Part shown: positions 1 through 8,200 of the stretch, in pieces
How positions within the stretch are numbered: position 1 is the first letter of the stretch
How the letters are laid out: every line of letters begins with the position of its first letter
Assembly: GCA_002529455.1 (NCBI GenBank)
Contig: NYMS01000002.1
Span: 1-64,000, forward strand
DNA length: 64,000 bases
DNA from: Glycomyces fuscus
GTDB taxonomy: Bacteria; Actinomycetota; Actinomycetes; Streptosporangiales; Streptosporangiaceae
Reading direction: 5' to 3'
Notes under the pieces: generated by a model
What the model saw: the letters and a program-made list of their open reading frames with translations, nothing else
What the model was told of the DNA's origin: nothing
Database searches by the model: none
Program-made: the position numbers and the translations under genes

Positions 1-16
1 TGTCTCGTACCGGGTT
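1..16 (+). repeat. IS3 left terminal inverted repeat
   Basis: This is the IS end beyond orfB. It pairs with 1287-1302 with two mismatches and begins TGT. Confidence 0.85.
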
Positions 17-18
17 CT

Positions 19-933
19 TTAGAGGCTCGGAACCAACGCTTCCCCTTCCGTTGAACCCGACAGGTGATGGTAGAAGCCGTCCTCGAACTCCGCCGGCGGG
101 ACCAAGCCGATCTCGCCGTGCAACCGGCGATGATTGAACCAGTCCACGTACTCGGCCACCGCGATCTCCACCTCGTCCAGGCCCCTCCACGGGCCCCGGT
201 TGCGAACCAGTTCGGCCTTGAACAACGAGTGGAACGCCTCGGCCAGGGCGTTGTCGTAGGAATCGCCCGTGGACCCGACCGAGGCCACCGCCCCCGCCTC
301 GGCCAGGCGCTGGGTGTAGCGCACCGCGAGGTATTGCACGCCCCGGTCGGAGTGGTGGACCAGCCCGTCGATACGCCGGTCCACGTGCTGGCGGTTCCAC
401 ACCGCCATCTCCAACGCGTCCAACGCCAGATCGGTGCGCAGCGACCGCGACACCTGCCAGCCCACCACGCGGCGGGAGAACACATCGATCACGAACGCGG
501 CGTAGACCCAGCCGTTGAAGGTGCGGATGTAGGTGATATCGGCGACCCACAACCGGTTGGGCGCCTGGGCAGTGAATGCGCGTTCGACCAGGTCCGGGCG
601 AGTATCGGGAGCCGCACCCGGCACGGTGGTGCGCGGGCTCTTGCCGCGGGTGATGCCGCGCAGACCCGCCTGCTTCATCAGCCGGTGGACGGTGCAGCGG
701 GCGACCCGGTGGCCTCGGCGGTTGAGTTCGGCGTGGACCTTGCGCACCCCGTAGACGCCGTAATTGTCGGCGTGCACCGTGCGGATCTTGGCGGTGGTGG
801 CCTCATCGGTGCGCGAGCGCAGCGACGGAGCCCGCGATTTGGCCGCGTAGTAGGTAGACGGGGCGATCTGCAGGGTGTGGCAGATCGGCTCGACCCCGAA
901 CTGGTGCCGGTGGACGTCGATGTAGGCGACTAC
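19..933 (-). CDS. IS3 transposase OrfB, DDE integrase domain (frameshift product)
   Basis: This is the catalytic half of the IS3 transposase. It has an rve-type DDE core: Asp in ADITYI, Asp in HHSDRG and Glu in ALAEAFHS, followed by the C-terminal WFNHRRLH block. The only in-frame GTG/ATG is at 777, but homologous sequence (HTH_21-like, CHTLQIAPSTYYAAKSR) continues upstream to the orfA stop with no start codon. The intact enzyme must therefore arise as an OrfAB fusion by -1 frameshifting, as known for the family. The -1 frame is open across the orfA end. A plausible slip site is the TTTCTTC run in the complement of 963-971. The gene has no internal stop or frameshift, so it looks functional. 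Confidence 0.93.
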   Translation of the reverse strand, partial: VVAYIDVHRHQFGVEPICHTLQIAPSTYYAAKSRAPSLRSRTDEATTAKIRTVHADNYGVYGVRKVHAELNRRGHRVARCTVHRLMKQAGLRGITRGKSPRTTVPGAAPDTRPDLVERAFTAQAPNRLWVADITYIRTFNGWVYAAFVIDVFSRRVVGWQVSRSLRTDLALDALEMAVWNRQHVDRRIDGLVHHSDRGVQYLAVRYTQRLAEAGAVASVGSTGDSYDNALAEAFHSLFKAELVRNRGPWRGLDEVEIAVAEYVDWFNHRRLHGEIGLVPPAEFEDGFYHHLSGSTEGEALVPSL

Positions 934-1250
934 TTGGTGTGTGGGCGGTCGAGCTCCGCCGCGAAGAAAGCCGACGCGGATTTGAGGATCGCGTTGGCCC
1001 GCTTCAGTTCGCGGTTCTCGCGCTCCAGTTCGGCCAGGCGCTGGGCCTGGTCGGTGGTGGTGCCGGGGCGGTGGCCGGCGTCGACCTCGGCCTGGGTGAC
1101 CCAGTTGCGCAGCGTTTCGCGGTTGATGCCCAGCTGGTCGGCTACCCGGGCGATGGCCCCATCGCGAGTGGCCGGGTTCTGTCGGGCGTCCACAGCCATC
1201 CGGATCGCTCGTTCGCGCAGTTCAAGCGGGTACTTCCTCGGTGCTGGCAT
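930..1250 (-). CDS. IS3 transposase OrfA, helix-turn-helix
   Basis: This is a 106-residue OrfA of the HTH_Tnp_1 family. The N-terminal half (YPLELRERAIRMAV, then QLGINRETLRNWV) is the DNA-binding helix-turn-helix that recognises the inverted repeats. The C-terminal half is a leucine-zipper coiled coil (LAELERENRELKRANAIL) ending in the conserved SASAFFAAELDRP. The start at 1250 is preferred over the ATG at 1259 because AAGGATGAGAG lies at proper spacing upstream. The stop overlaps the open -1 frame of orfB by a few bases, the classic IS3 arrangement. Alone, OrfA is expected to repress transposition. Confidence 0.92.
   Translation of the reverse strand: MPAPRKYPLELRERAIRMAVDARQNPATRDGAIARVADQLGINRETLRNWVTQAEVDAGHRPGTTTDQAQRLAELERENRELKRANAILKSASAFFAAELDRPHTK
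963..971 (-). promoter_or_regulatory. candidate -1 frameshift slip site of the IS3 transposase
   Basis: Read on the minus strand this is GCTTTCTTC, about ten codons before the orfA stop. The -1 frame is open from here into orfB. The exact slip point cannot be proved from sequence alone. Confidence 0.4.
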
Positions 1251-1286
1251 GTCTCTCATCCTTCCCAGGGTTGAGAGCCTCCATCA

Positions 1287-1302
1287 CACCCGGAACGAGA
1301 CA
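1287..1302 (-). repeat. IS3 right terminal inverted repeat
   Basis: This is the orfA-proximal end. Its complement matches bases 1-16 at 14 of 16 positions. The IS promoter for orfA probably lies between this end and the start at 1250. Confidence 0.85.
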
Positions 1303-1503
1303 ACGCTCCCAGTCGTCCAGGTCCCCGGCCGACACCACCAGACCGATCCGGCCATGGACGAAGTCGCTCTTCACCACGATGAAGGCGCCGAAGCGCCCTT
1401 CCTCCCCGCTCATCAAAGGTTCACCGCACTCCACCTCAACGGCGATGCTCTGTCCCGGATCCGCGAACCGGAGGAGTTCCAACGTCTGTGTTGCGTCTAC
1501 CAC
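1303..1503 (-). pseudogene. 5' part of a DUF5959-like gene, cut by the IS
   Basis: The reading frame from GTG 1503 encodes about 66 residues (LELLRFADPGQ, then FIVVKSDFVHGRIGLVVSAGDLDDWER) before meeting the IS3 end. The pattern of a small beta-rich protein with VxSxFVxGRxxL and DLDxWE matches actinobacterial DUF5959 proteins as I remember them, which run on for another 60 or so residues. Here the frame passes directly from D-D-W-E-R into the IS inverted repeat. The 3' part should lie to the left of this window. Function unknown; the family is often found near mobile DNA. Confidence 0.7.
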
Positions 1504-1670
1504 GGCCGCCTCGTGAGTGCTCGCGATGGATCAGGTCGGCCTTGATCCTCTCGCACAGCACCACGGCGGTGACCCAGACCTATGGCACTCGCCGCTGTTA
1601 CCGGTGGCTGGCCCACAAAACGACGAGGGCGATCAAAAGGCCCAGAAGCATGTACTCGGTTCTCACGAGA

Positions 1671-1738
1671 ACCTCGCGAGGTGCCATCGGACGCCGCCGC
1701 CGGCCCATACGTGCTCCGTTCGTGCTCCGCAGTTCCGG
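1671..1738 (+). repeat. integrase-arm-like repeat block, copy 1
   Basis: The block starts with the palindrome CCTCGCGAGG followed by TGCCATCGGACGCCGCC, and ends with two TGCTCCG units and GCAGTTCCGGAC. A closely similar block lies at 3036-3106. Both sit 60-110 bp before a tRNA 3'-end copy. Confidence 0.65.
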
Positions 1739-1782
1739 ACCGGGACGACACCACGCGGCATGCCATGGCTCAGGCCGACACA

Positions 1783-1842
1783 ACGGATCGGAGCTTCTAA
1801 TCCGATGGCCGCAGGTTCGAATCCTGCCGGGTGCGCCACAAA
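1783..1842 (+). repeat. tRNA 3'-end remnant (attachment-site scar), copy 1
   Basis: From about 1794 the sequence reads as the anticodon loop CTTCTAA (anticodon TCT, tRNA-Arg), then the 3' anticodon stem, a variable loop, a perfect T-arm (GCAGG-TTCGAAT-CCTGC), the acceptor strand CGGGTGC and GCCA ending at 1838. There is no matching D-arm or 5' acceptor upstream, so this is not a complete tRNA. It is the portion normally duplicated when an element integrates into a tRNA gene. Confidence 0.8.
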
Positions 1843-1907
1843 ACCCCATGTCAAACAAGGTGAAACGACCTCAGCTTCGAGGGCCCGTCGCACTGATAGG
1901 ACCAGGG

Positions 1908-1926
1908 TGGGACCAAGATGGGACCA
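1908..1926 (+). repeat. direct repeat TGGGACCA x2
   Basis: Two TGGGACCA units start at 1908 and 1919, eleven bases apart, about 70 bp after the tRNA scar. The spacing of one helical turn suggests protein-binding arm sites of an integrase. Confidence 0.45.
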
Positions 1927-2332
1927 GCCCCTGCTCACGTCCCTCCCCGACCGTGCTGCGAACTTCCCCAACGTCCCGCAGCACCAGCCAGACGGTCCGC
2001 TCAGTCGCCTACCGTCCCGCCTCCGGCGATACAGTGCCGACCGAATCCGACATCACCTTCGAAAGCCGTCTTACTGCACGGGAGTGACGGGAGGCGATCC
2101 CGGCACGCACCGAAGCCTCCATCACCCCCGACGCGAGACACGGGCCAGGATCGCCCGTTGTTCCTGACCCAAATTGGCCATGAGACTTGCCTGCGACCAT
2201 TCAATGCGCGCCCCGCCCACCCTGTCGGTGTCCAACCTCACAAGAGTTGAAACGACAACCAGCCACGCTCAGAGGAAAAATTCGGCCTCGACTGAGAGGA
2301 ATCGCAACGCACGGCCTAGTTGATGCCCGAAA

Positions 2333-2860
2333 CTACGCCGCGTACGGCGTGAAATACGGACGTTCTACCTGGTCGGCGATGGTGAACTCCTCGAAGGTGA
2401 CGTCGGTCAGGACGCGGAAGAGGCACTCCGAGGCGGACATCGGCAAGCACTGCCAGGCGCCGTCCTCCTCTCTCGCCACCACCCGCCACTCCTCCGGCGG
2501 TACCTCGGCGTCGGCGGCCCAGCAGAACTCGACGGCCGTCACCGACGTGGCCCAGGGGATCAGGCCCCGTCCACCCGAACGGTAGAGACCGTACGGATCG
2601 AAGCTCTCCCGCGTGAACGGATATTTTTCCAGTGTCCGCCACAACGACGCCAGCCGATCCGCCACCTGCGAGTCAGAGCCCCCCGGCGCACCGTACACAT
2701 GCGCATACCCGCTGAACTCCCCCACGCCGAAACACCGGCAGAGCTCCTTGTAGTCGGCGGGGAGCGCCGTGCCGAGGCGCGCCTCGATTACGTCCCAGGC
2801 GATGCCAACGTCCCTCGGCCGCCACTCGACGGCCTCAGCGATCCGGCTGACCCACAGCAC
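2333..2860 (-). CDS. SMI1/KNR4 (SUKH) family protein, likely toxin immunity
   Basis: This is a 175-residue acidic cytoplasmic protein. It shows the SUKH pattern: an N-terminal helix with W near residue 20, then IEARLGTALPADYKELCRCFG and VGEFSGYAHVYG, and a middle segment giving PWATSVTAVEFCWAAD. SUKH proteins are the commonest immunity proteins of bacterial polymorphic toxin systems and bind nuclease-type toxin domains. GTG 2860 is chosen as the start because GGGAGG lies five bases upstream; an in-frame ATG 24 bases earlier has no site. It is a solitary gene framed by two tRNA-end scars, on the same strand as the Rhs gene 2.4 kb away. Its cognate toxin is not identified here. Confidence 0.82.
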   Translation of the reverse strand: MLWVSRIAEAVEWRPRDVGIAWDVIEARLGTALPADYKELCRCFGVGEFSGYAHVYGAPGGSDSQVADRLASLWRTLEKYPFTRESFDPYGLYRSGGRGLIPWATSVTAVEFCWAADAEVPPEEWRVVAREEDGAWQCLPMSASECLFRVLTDVTFEEFTIADQVERPYFTPYAA

Positions 2861-3032
2861 GGAGCCTCCCTTTCCGACCATCACGGCACGTTGTTGATCC
2901 GGACTCTGTTCGCCCCCTGGACGTCACCCGCCCACTGGAGTGAGCCTTTTACGTCCTGAAGGTACAGGCCACAGCCCAGTGGCGGCACAGCCTCGAGCTA
3001 CTGCCACGGTTCCTTGAGCAGACACCGATGTT

Positions 3033-3106
3033 GAGGACCTCGCGAGGTGCCATCGGACGCCGCCAGGGGCCGGTGTGTGCTCCGTTTGTGCTCCGCAGTT
3101 CCGGAC
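3033..3106 (+). repeat. integrase-arm-like repeat block, copy 2
   Basis: This repeats the 1671-1738 block: GAGGACCTCGCGAGGTGC, CATCGGACGCCGCCA, two TGCTCCG units and GCAGTTCCGGACTG. A third, looser pair (TGCTCCCC twice) occurs at 3328-3346. Confidence 0.65.
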
Positions 3107-3197
3107 TGGCACGACACCGGGCGGCACCTCTTGACACGAAACGATGGTGGTGATCGGGTGGATAGGGACGAAACGGCACTCTGTGGCACGTAGAGGC

Positions 3198-3260
3198 ACG
3201 AAGGCGCCGGACTTCTAATCCGATGGTCGCAGGTTCGAATCCTGCCGGGTGCGCCACAAA
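3198..3260 (+). repeat. tRNA 3'-end remnant (attachment-site scar), copy 2
   Basis: From CTTCTAA to CCACAAAA this copy is almost identical to the one ending at 1838, with a single C-to-T change in the variable region. The tRNA part ends at 3256. Again there is no 5' half. The two copies define a 1418-bp interval holding only the SUKH gene. Confidence 0.8.
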
Positions 3261-3283
3261 ATCCCAGGTCATACGAGGTGCGC

Positions 3284-3305
3284 GAGGACCTCGAAGGAGG
3301 TCCTC
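3284..3305 (+). terminator. hairpin, possible terminator
   Basis: GAGGACCT pairs with AGGTCCTC across a six-base loop. There is no clear T-tract. Confidence 0.35.
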
Positions 3306-4440
3306 GTCGTCGTTGGGGCCCTGAAATGCTCCCCGTGTGCTCCCCAGTGCAAGGTCCCGTGCAGGTGGACACCCACCTCGCGGAGCACTTTGCCCTCCCG
3401 TGACCATGGCGGCGGCGCCTGGGGCGCCCCCGTGTCTGCCCGCCAGCGCCCCACAGCCGCCCCGACACCGGCGCCCAGGCCCCTATGCCACCGGCCGGAT
3501 ACGGCCGATACAGCCGAAGCCCTTACCCCACCGGGCTTCTCACGCCACAATCAGATGGTATGGAACGAGGCGGCGTCGCCAACACTGCGGGTGAGGACAC
3601 CTGCGGTAGTGCTGTTGTCCAGAGCCTGAACGTGCACGTAGTCCTCCCGACGGCTCACCAGGCGGACTGGCCAATTCACCTCAGTGCCCCACCCGAATCA
3701 GCAGCCCGGCGCCCCTCGCCCGATGGGTGTCGGACCCCACAGATTCCGTCCGGGGTCATCAGGCTCATGGGAGCATGCAACTGTGGGCCCTACCCGACGG
3801 GGAGGACACCCTCAAACTCCACACGATCCACCTTGAAGCGATCCGGCGTCTCCACACCTAATTCGGCCCACTCTGGCCCCGGAAGGTGCCCGCCCACATC
3901 GCGCTCCACCCCCAGAAGGAATTCCGAGTCCTGGAGACCGCCGACATGGTGGACGACCTCATCAGCGCTCACCAAGATGACAGGCTCTCGCTTCACCAAA
4001 GGTGCCTACAGCGCGCAACCACCGAGTCTTACGGAAGGCTGTCGAATACTACACCCAGGCGGTCCTTGATAGCCGGGAGTGCCCCTCTGAACGCAGATTG
4101 TGCGATACCTTTTACGTGCCTACAACAAACCGCTGATTACCCAAACATATTACCAAGGCAGCCGAAGAACGCGCGAACGAGCAGGACACCGCCGCCCCGC
4201 CGATCCCCGAAAGCCTCACCGCCCGAACGGAAGTCATACCTGTTGGTTTTTCGGCCGCGACCGAGGCGCAATCTCCACTTGGCAGCAAGCGTTGCGCCCT
4301 ATGGCCTTTCGACTTGAATTCCGTTGACAGCGAATAGCAGCTTGCCCTCGGGAAACGCTTTTATCCCATAGGGCTAATGACGAGCCCAAGGGGCACCGAA
4401 TTCAGGAAATGTCTGCCTGCGACTGGCCCGTTCCAGTGTT
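3306..4440. other. decayed region, no intact gene recognised
   Basis: Six-frame reading gives only short overlapping frames. From ATG 3775 (plus) a frame MQLWALPDGEDTLKL runs 28 codons to a stop, and similar-looking coding sequence continues from about 3886 (PAHIALHPQKEFRVLETAD). This suggests one gene broken by a stop or frameshift, of unknown family. Base composition from about 3700 on is richer in A and T than the rest of the window. Confidence 0.4.
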
Positions 4441-4728
4441 CTATTTCCGGGTTTCATCAACCCGTTCCTGGGTGGTGGCGGGCTCGGTCAGGGTGTGGTG
4501 CTCGGCGCCTTGCTGGAGGCGCATGTTCAGACGAAGATAAGGGTGTCCCTGATACACCGGTCCCGATCCCCACGTAACGGTGAGCTGGTCGGCTTTGGCC
4601 GTGGTGAGCACGTGTAGTTCGGCGTGGTCAGCACCGCGCGCGGTGGCAAGGGCACGCACGAGCGTGTCATTGGGCAGCGCGTCCAAGATTCGGCGCAAGT
4701 CTCCAGCGGTCAGAGGCTGTCTGGTCAT
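4441..4728 (-). CDS. small protein of unknown function
   Basis: This is a 95-residue soluble protein. It begins MTRQPLTAGDLRRILDAL, followed by PNDTLVRALATARGADHAEL, and ends in a charged, Thr/Glu-rich tail. The LTAGDLRRxLxxLPxDT opening is common among short actinobacterial proteins of unknown function; I cannot assign a role. ATG 4728 is preferred because AGAGG lies five bases upstream; an in-frame GTG at 4734 overlaps that site. It lies immediately after an eroded Rhs-core fragment on the same strand. It could therefore be a displaced immunity or tip gene of an Rhs locus, which is inference from position only. Confidence 0.6.
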   Translation of the reverse strand: MTRQPLTAGDLRRILDALPNDTLVRALATARGADHAELHVLTTAKADQLTVTWGSGPVYQGHPYLRLNMRLQQGAEHHTLTEPATTQERVDETRK

Positions 4729-4737
4729 AGCCACCTC

Positions 4738-4840
4738 TTCGAAGCGAAGTTGAAAGTGGCGGTGTCATAGAAGCGATGGTTAAGGCACACCCCCCGGCCT
4801 AGAATTGGTAGGAACCGGTGAACCCACAAGGGATCAATGA
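4738..4840 (-). pseudogene. eroded Rhs core fragment
   Basis: On the minus strand, with one stop and a frame change, this encodes GFTGSYQF followed by VCLNHRFYDTA. It matches GFTGAYQF...VHLNHRFHSTF near the end of the Rhs core at about 5555-5640. The two stretches also align at nucleotide level (for example GGTTCACCGG and AACCATCGCTTCTATGACACC). It is a remnant of a second Rhs 3' end lying downstream of the intact Rhs gene. Confidence 0.65.
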
Positions 4841-4863
4841 AGAAAAAGTCATCATGAAAAGTC

Positions 4864-5169
4864 ATGGCACTTCAAAGAGGGCTCGGCAGTAAATTGCAGT
4901 CATGTGAAATTTCGCCAGTTCCCCTGGCGGGTTTAGGTTGCCTCTGCCTGGGAATCATCATTGGCATGGAAGAACATCACCCCCCGAAGAAGCGGTCAGT
5001 CAAGCGCCCCGGCTTGCTCATATTTTCAACCATAGGCATCCTTGGTGTCTGTTCGACTTTTTTCATGTTCTGGCCACCTGATGCTTCAAGATTTGTCTGG
5101 GCGGCATTTTTGCTCATCCCTTTTGCTGCAATGTTTGTAGCTTCCTTTAGAAGCCAGGAAGCCGACTAG
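4864..5169 (+). CDS. small predicted two-segment membrane protein
   Basis: This is a frame of 101 residues. The part after residue 35 (MEEHHPPKKRSVKRPG) is the most credible: a Lys/Arg-rich cytoplasmic start, a hydrophobic segment LLIFSTIGILGVCSTFFMFW, a short linker, a second segment FVWAAFLLIPFAAMFVASF, and a charged end RSQEAD. The start may be the ATG near 4967 rather than 4864; neither has a strong ribosome site. It is convergent with the Rhs gene and separated from it by a strong hairpin. The codon use is A/T-richer than in flanking genes. A membrane immunity protein is possible, but the orientation argues against a simple toxin-immunity pair. Confidence 0.5.
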   Translation: MALQRGLGSKLQSCEISPVPLAGLGCLCLGIIIGMEEHHPPKKRSVKRPGLLIFSTIGILGVCSTFFMFWPPDASRFVWAAFLLIPFAAMFVASFRSQEAD

Positions 5170-5185
5170 GAGCAAGCTGAGATGG

Positions 5186-5222
5186 CTATCGGGCGGCACC
5201 AGATGCTGGTGCCGCCCGATAG
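5186..5222. terminator. strong bidirectional hairpin terminator
   Basis: A perfect 16-bp stem (CTATCGGGCGGCACCA with its complement) encloses a five-base loop. It lies between the convergent small membrane gene and the Rhs gene. Confidence 0.85.
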
Positions 5223-5239
5223 GTGGCTGTTAAGCCTGG

Positions 5240-8200
5240 TTAAACACCGAGGTAGGATGCCCCAGCTGACGCGCCCTCTGTAAGGGCACCCGGGTTACTC
5301 CAACTGCACGCCCGGTTGGCGCGCACAGTCCAGACAGCGAGGCTCCCGCCGAGGCCGACTGCGGAGAGACCTGTGGTGACACCCATAGAGCCAAAAAGGC
5401 CAGGAACGGAGAAGGCCATCCAGAACATGTCTACGGCCTCAGCGACTCCGCACGAAGCAAGGCCGCTGGGGTCGGTGTTGTTGATGGGGTCGCACTGGGC
5501 GTAGTTGTAGTTGTTCAACTCCTGCCGGGAGGGGTCTGGCTGGGTGAAGCCCAGCGTGAACGTGCTGTGGAAGCGGTGGTTCAGGTGCACCGTGCCATCC
5601 TGGAACTGGTAGGCGCCGGTGAACCCGAACGGGCTCAATGCCGCCGCATCGGTCCCCTCCAGGGTCTCAGAGGTGCGTTCGCCGTAGGGGCTGTAGTCGT
5701 AGACCACGTCCGGGGACTCTGCCTCCGACCCCTCAGCGGTGAGAGCCAGCACGGTGTTCTGTTGGTCGAGGGTGTAGTGGAAGCGCTCGTCGCCGTCCCA
5801 GGCCACCATGGACACCAACCGCCCGTCGGGGTCGCGCACGAAGCTGGTGCGCTCGCCCTCGGAGGCGATGTTGGTGACGCCCAGCGCGGTGTTGGACAGC
5901 TGCCGCTCCATCCGGGTTCCCTCGTGCACGTCGGTGACGCCGCGCATCTGGGTCTGGTCGGTGGTGTCATAGCTCAGCCACGAGGCCAGTTCGCCCTCAC
6001 CGTCGTGGGAGCGCAGCGTCTGGTTGGTCACCGAGTACTCGTAGACGTACTCACCCCGCGAGGTCATGTTTCCGGCCTCGTCGTGGCCCACCTCGGCCCC
6101 GCGAGCGCTGGTGGGCTGGTCGGCGTCGTTGTAGGCGAACTCCTCGCCCCCGGCGCTCAGCAGGTTGCCGACGTCGTCGTAGGTGTAGTCGGTGGTGCCG
6201 TCGCTGGTCAAGCGGTCCAGGCCGTCGTAGCTGAAGGTCTCCGTCTCCCCGTTGATGGTGCGCGACTGTAACTGGTCGCTGTCAGCGCCGTCCTTGTCGT
6301 AGGAGTAGATAGCCTCCACCAGAGTCTGGTCGGCGGCTCCGGTGGAGGTGATACCGGTCAGGCGCCCGGAGTCGTCGTAGGTACGCTCCTCGCTCGCCCC
6401 ATCCGGGTGGGTGATGGACGTGCGGCGGTTGTTCTCGTCGTTGGTGAAGGTGGTCTCAGCACCCGTGTGGTCGACCAGCGAGGTGAGACGGAACGCGGCG
6501 TCGTAACCGTAGGTCGTGGTTTTGCCGTGTTCGACCATCTCGGTGACGTTGCCCGCGGCGTCGTAGGCGTAGGTGGTCCTCTCGCTCCCACTGGTATCGG
6601 TGCGCACGGTTTCGAGCAGGTCGCCGCGGCCGTTGTAGGCGTGCTCCACGCTGGCCTGGTCGGTGTGGGTGGCGACCTGGCGGCCGTTGCCGTCGTAGGC
6701 GATGGCCTGGAGCAGGTCGCCGCCCTGGGAGATGGACACGATCCGGTCGAGGCGGTCGTAGCCGTATTCCAAGGTCACACCGTTGCCGTCGGTGACCGAG
6801 GTGACCCGCGACAACGAGTCGTAGCCGAAGGAGGTGGTGCCCATCGGCCCCGGCTCGTCCATCGCCGTCATGTTGCCCACGTTGTCATAGCTGTAGGTGG
6901 TGGAGTTGCCGTTGGCGTCCTGTATCTCGGACACCAGCCCTTGCCCGGTGTAGGAGATGTCGGTGACCTCGATGTCCATCTCCTCCTGGACCGCGGAGGT
7001 GAGGTTGCCGGCGTCTTCGTAGGACATCTCCAACGTGTCCCCGTCCGGGGTGGTCACGCTGGTGGGCTTGGCCGGGTTGGCGGTGTCGGTGAACCCGACC
7101 GAGGTCGCGGCTCCCGTGGGCAGTTCGGTGCCGATGAGGTTGTTGAACTCGTCGTAGTCATAGGTCACCGAGGCCTCCAGGGCGTCGGTGGTGGTGGCCA
7201 CATCCGAGTTCGCCGTCCAGGTCTGGGAGCGGGTGTTGCCCACCTGGTCGGTCGCCGAGGTCTGGCGGCCCTGGTCGTCGAACTCGAAGGTGGACTCGCC
7301 ACCTTCGGGATCGGTGACCGTGGTCTCGGGGTTGTTCCAGCCGCTCTCGGCATAGGAGTAGGAGGTGGTGGCCCCGTCTTCGCTGCCGTCGGGCACGGTC
7401 AGGCTGGCGACACGGTCGTCGTCGTTGTAGGCGATGGCCCACACCGCGCCGGTGGCGTCGGTGATCGAGGTCAACAGGCCGTCGTCGTTGTAACCGAACT
7501 CCAGGTCCTGGCCCGCACGGTCGGTCAGGGTGGCGGGCTTGTCCCCGTCGCCCGGGGTGTACGTTGCGGCGGTTTCACCGGTGGGATCTGTGATGGTGGG
7601 GATGGTGCCGTTGTCCCAGTCGAAGGTGGTAACCCGGTCCTGGGTGTCCACGACCGAGGCCAGGTCGCCCTCAGGGTTGTAGCGCATCCGGTGGGTGTTG
7701 CCGTTGCGGTCGGCCTGGGAGTACAGCCACCCGTTGGCGTTGAAAGTCCACACCTGGTCGGCGTACTCGCCTCGGTGGAAGGTCAGCGCGTAGTGACCGT
7801 TCTCCAGCTCGGCCAGTTCAGCGTTGAGACCGGAGGGCGAGGTGAAGGAGCCGTCCTCGGCGATGTCGAAACTCTCGCAGTAGCCCGAGGGGCCCTGGAA
7901 GATGATGCTGTTGCTGTAGACGCGCAGTCCCACGTCCCGGCCATGGGAGAGGGTCCAGCCGCCATAGGAGGGCGCGGAGTTGTAGAAGCTGGAGACCGAC
8001 AGGTCCAGCCCGGTTCCGGCCATGGTGAGGTTGCGGTGGCGGATAACGAGGTTGCCGTTGTGGGAGTTGACCGCCACCTCCATCCGGTCGCTGACCTGGT
8101 GGCGCTCCAGCGGATACCAGGACTGGATACCGCGGTCGATGCCGTCGTCGCAGGTGATGACCCTGGGCTCAGGGTTTTCCGCGCGGGCTTCGGGGGCGGT

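Larger units (their letters stand above)
1..1302 (-). mobile_element. complete IS3-family insertion sequence
   Basis: Both ends are visible. Bases 1-16 (TGTCTCGTACCGGGTT) and the complement of 1287-1302 (TGTCTCGTTCCGGGTG) match at 14 of 16 positions and carry the TG...CA termini typical of IS3 elements. Inside are orfA and orfB on the minus strand in a -1 frame relationship. The right end lies inside a small gene (1303-1503), which it truncates. The left end coincides with the window edge, so the target-site duplication cannot be seen. Confidence 0.93.
1504..2332. other. integration-scar region without a convincing gene
   Basis: No reading frame here has recognisable family features. The region holds a tRNA 3'-end copy (near 1794-1838), a pair of TGCTCCG repeats (1711-1730) and a pair of TGGGACCA repeats (1908-1926), all typical of sites used by tyrosine integrases. 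A 22-residue hydrophobic frame (minus strand, near 1600-1663) is too short to call. Confidence 0.5.

Noticed and set aside
64..1545. A 493-codon plus-strand frame across the IS element
   Set aside because: It is the reverse frame of orfA and orfB, kept open by high GC; no family features.
1600..1663. A 22-residue hydrophobic peptide gene (minus strand)
   Set aside because: It is a single hydrophobic stretch without a convincing ribosome site, inside an integration scar; chance is likely.
1783..1842. A complete tRNA-Arg gene
   Set aside because: Only the anticodon loop to CCA part is present. No D-arm or 5' acceptor strand could be found upstream, and the anticodon stem pairs imperfectly.
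1598..1971. Frames encoding AHPAGFEPA...GLE
   Set aside because: This peptide comes from translating the tRNA 3'-end remnant, a common artefact in actinomycete annotation.
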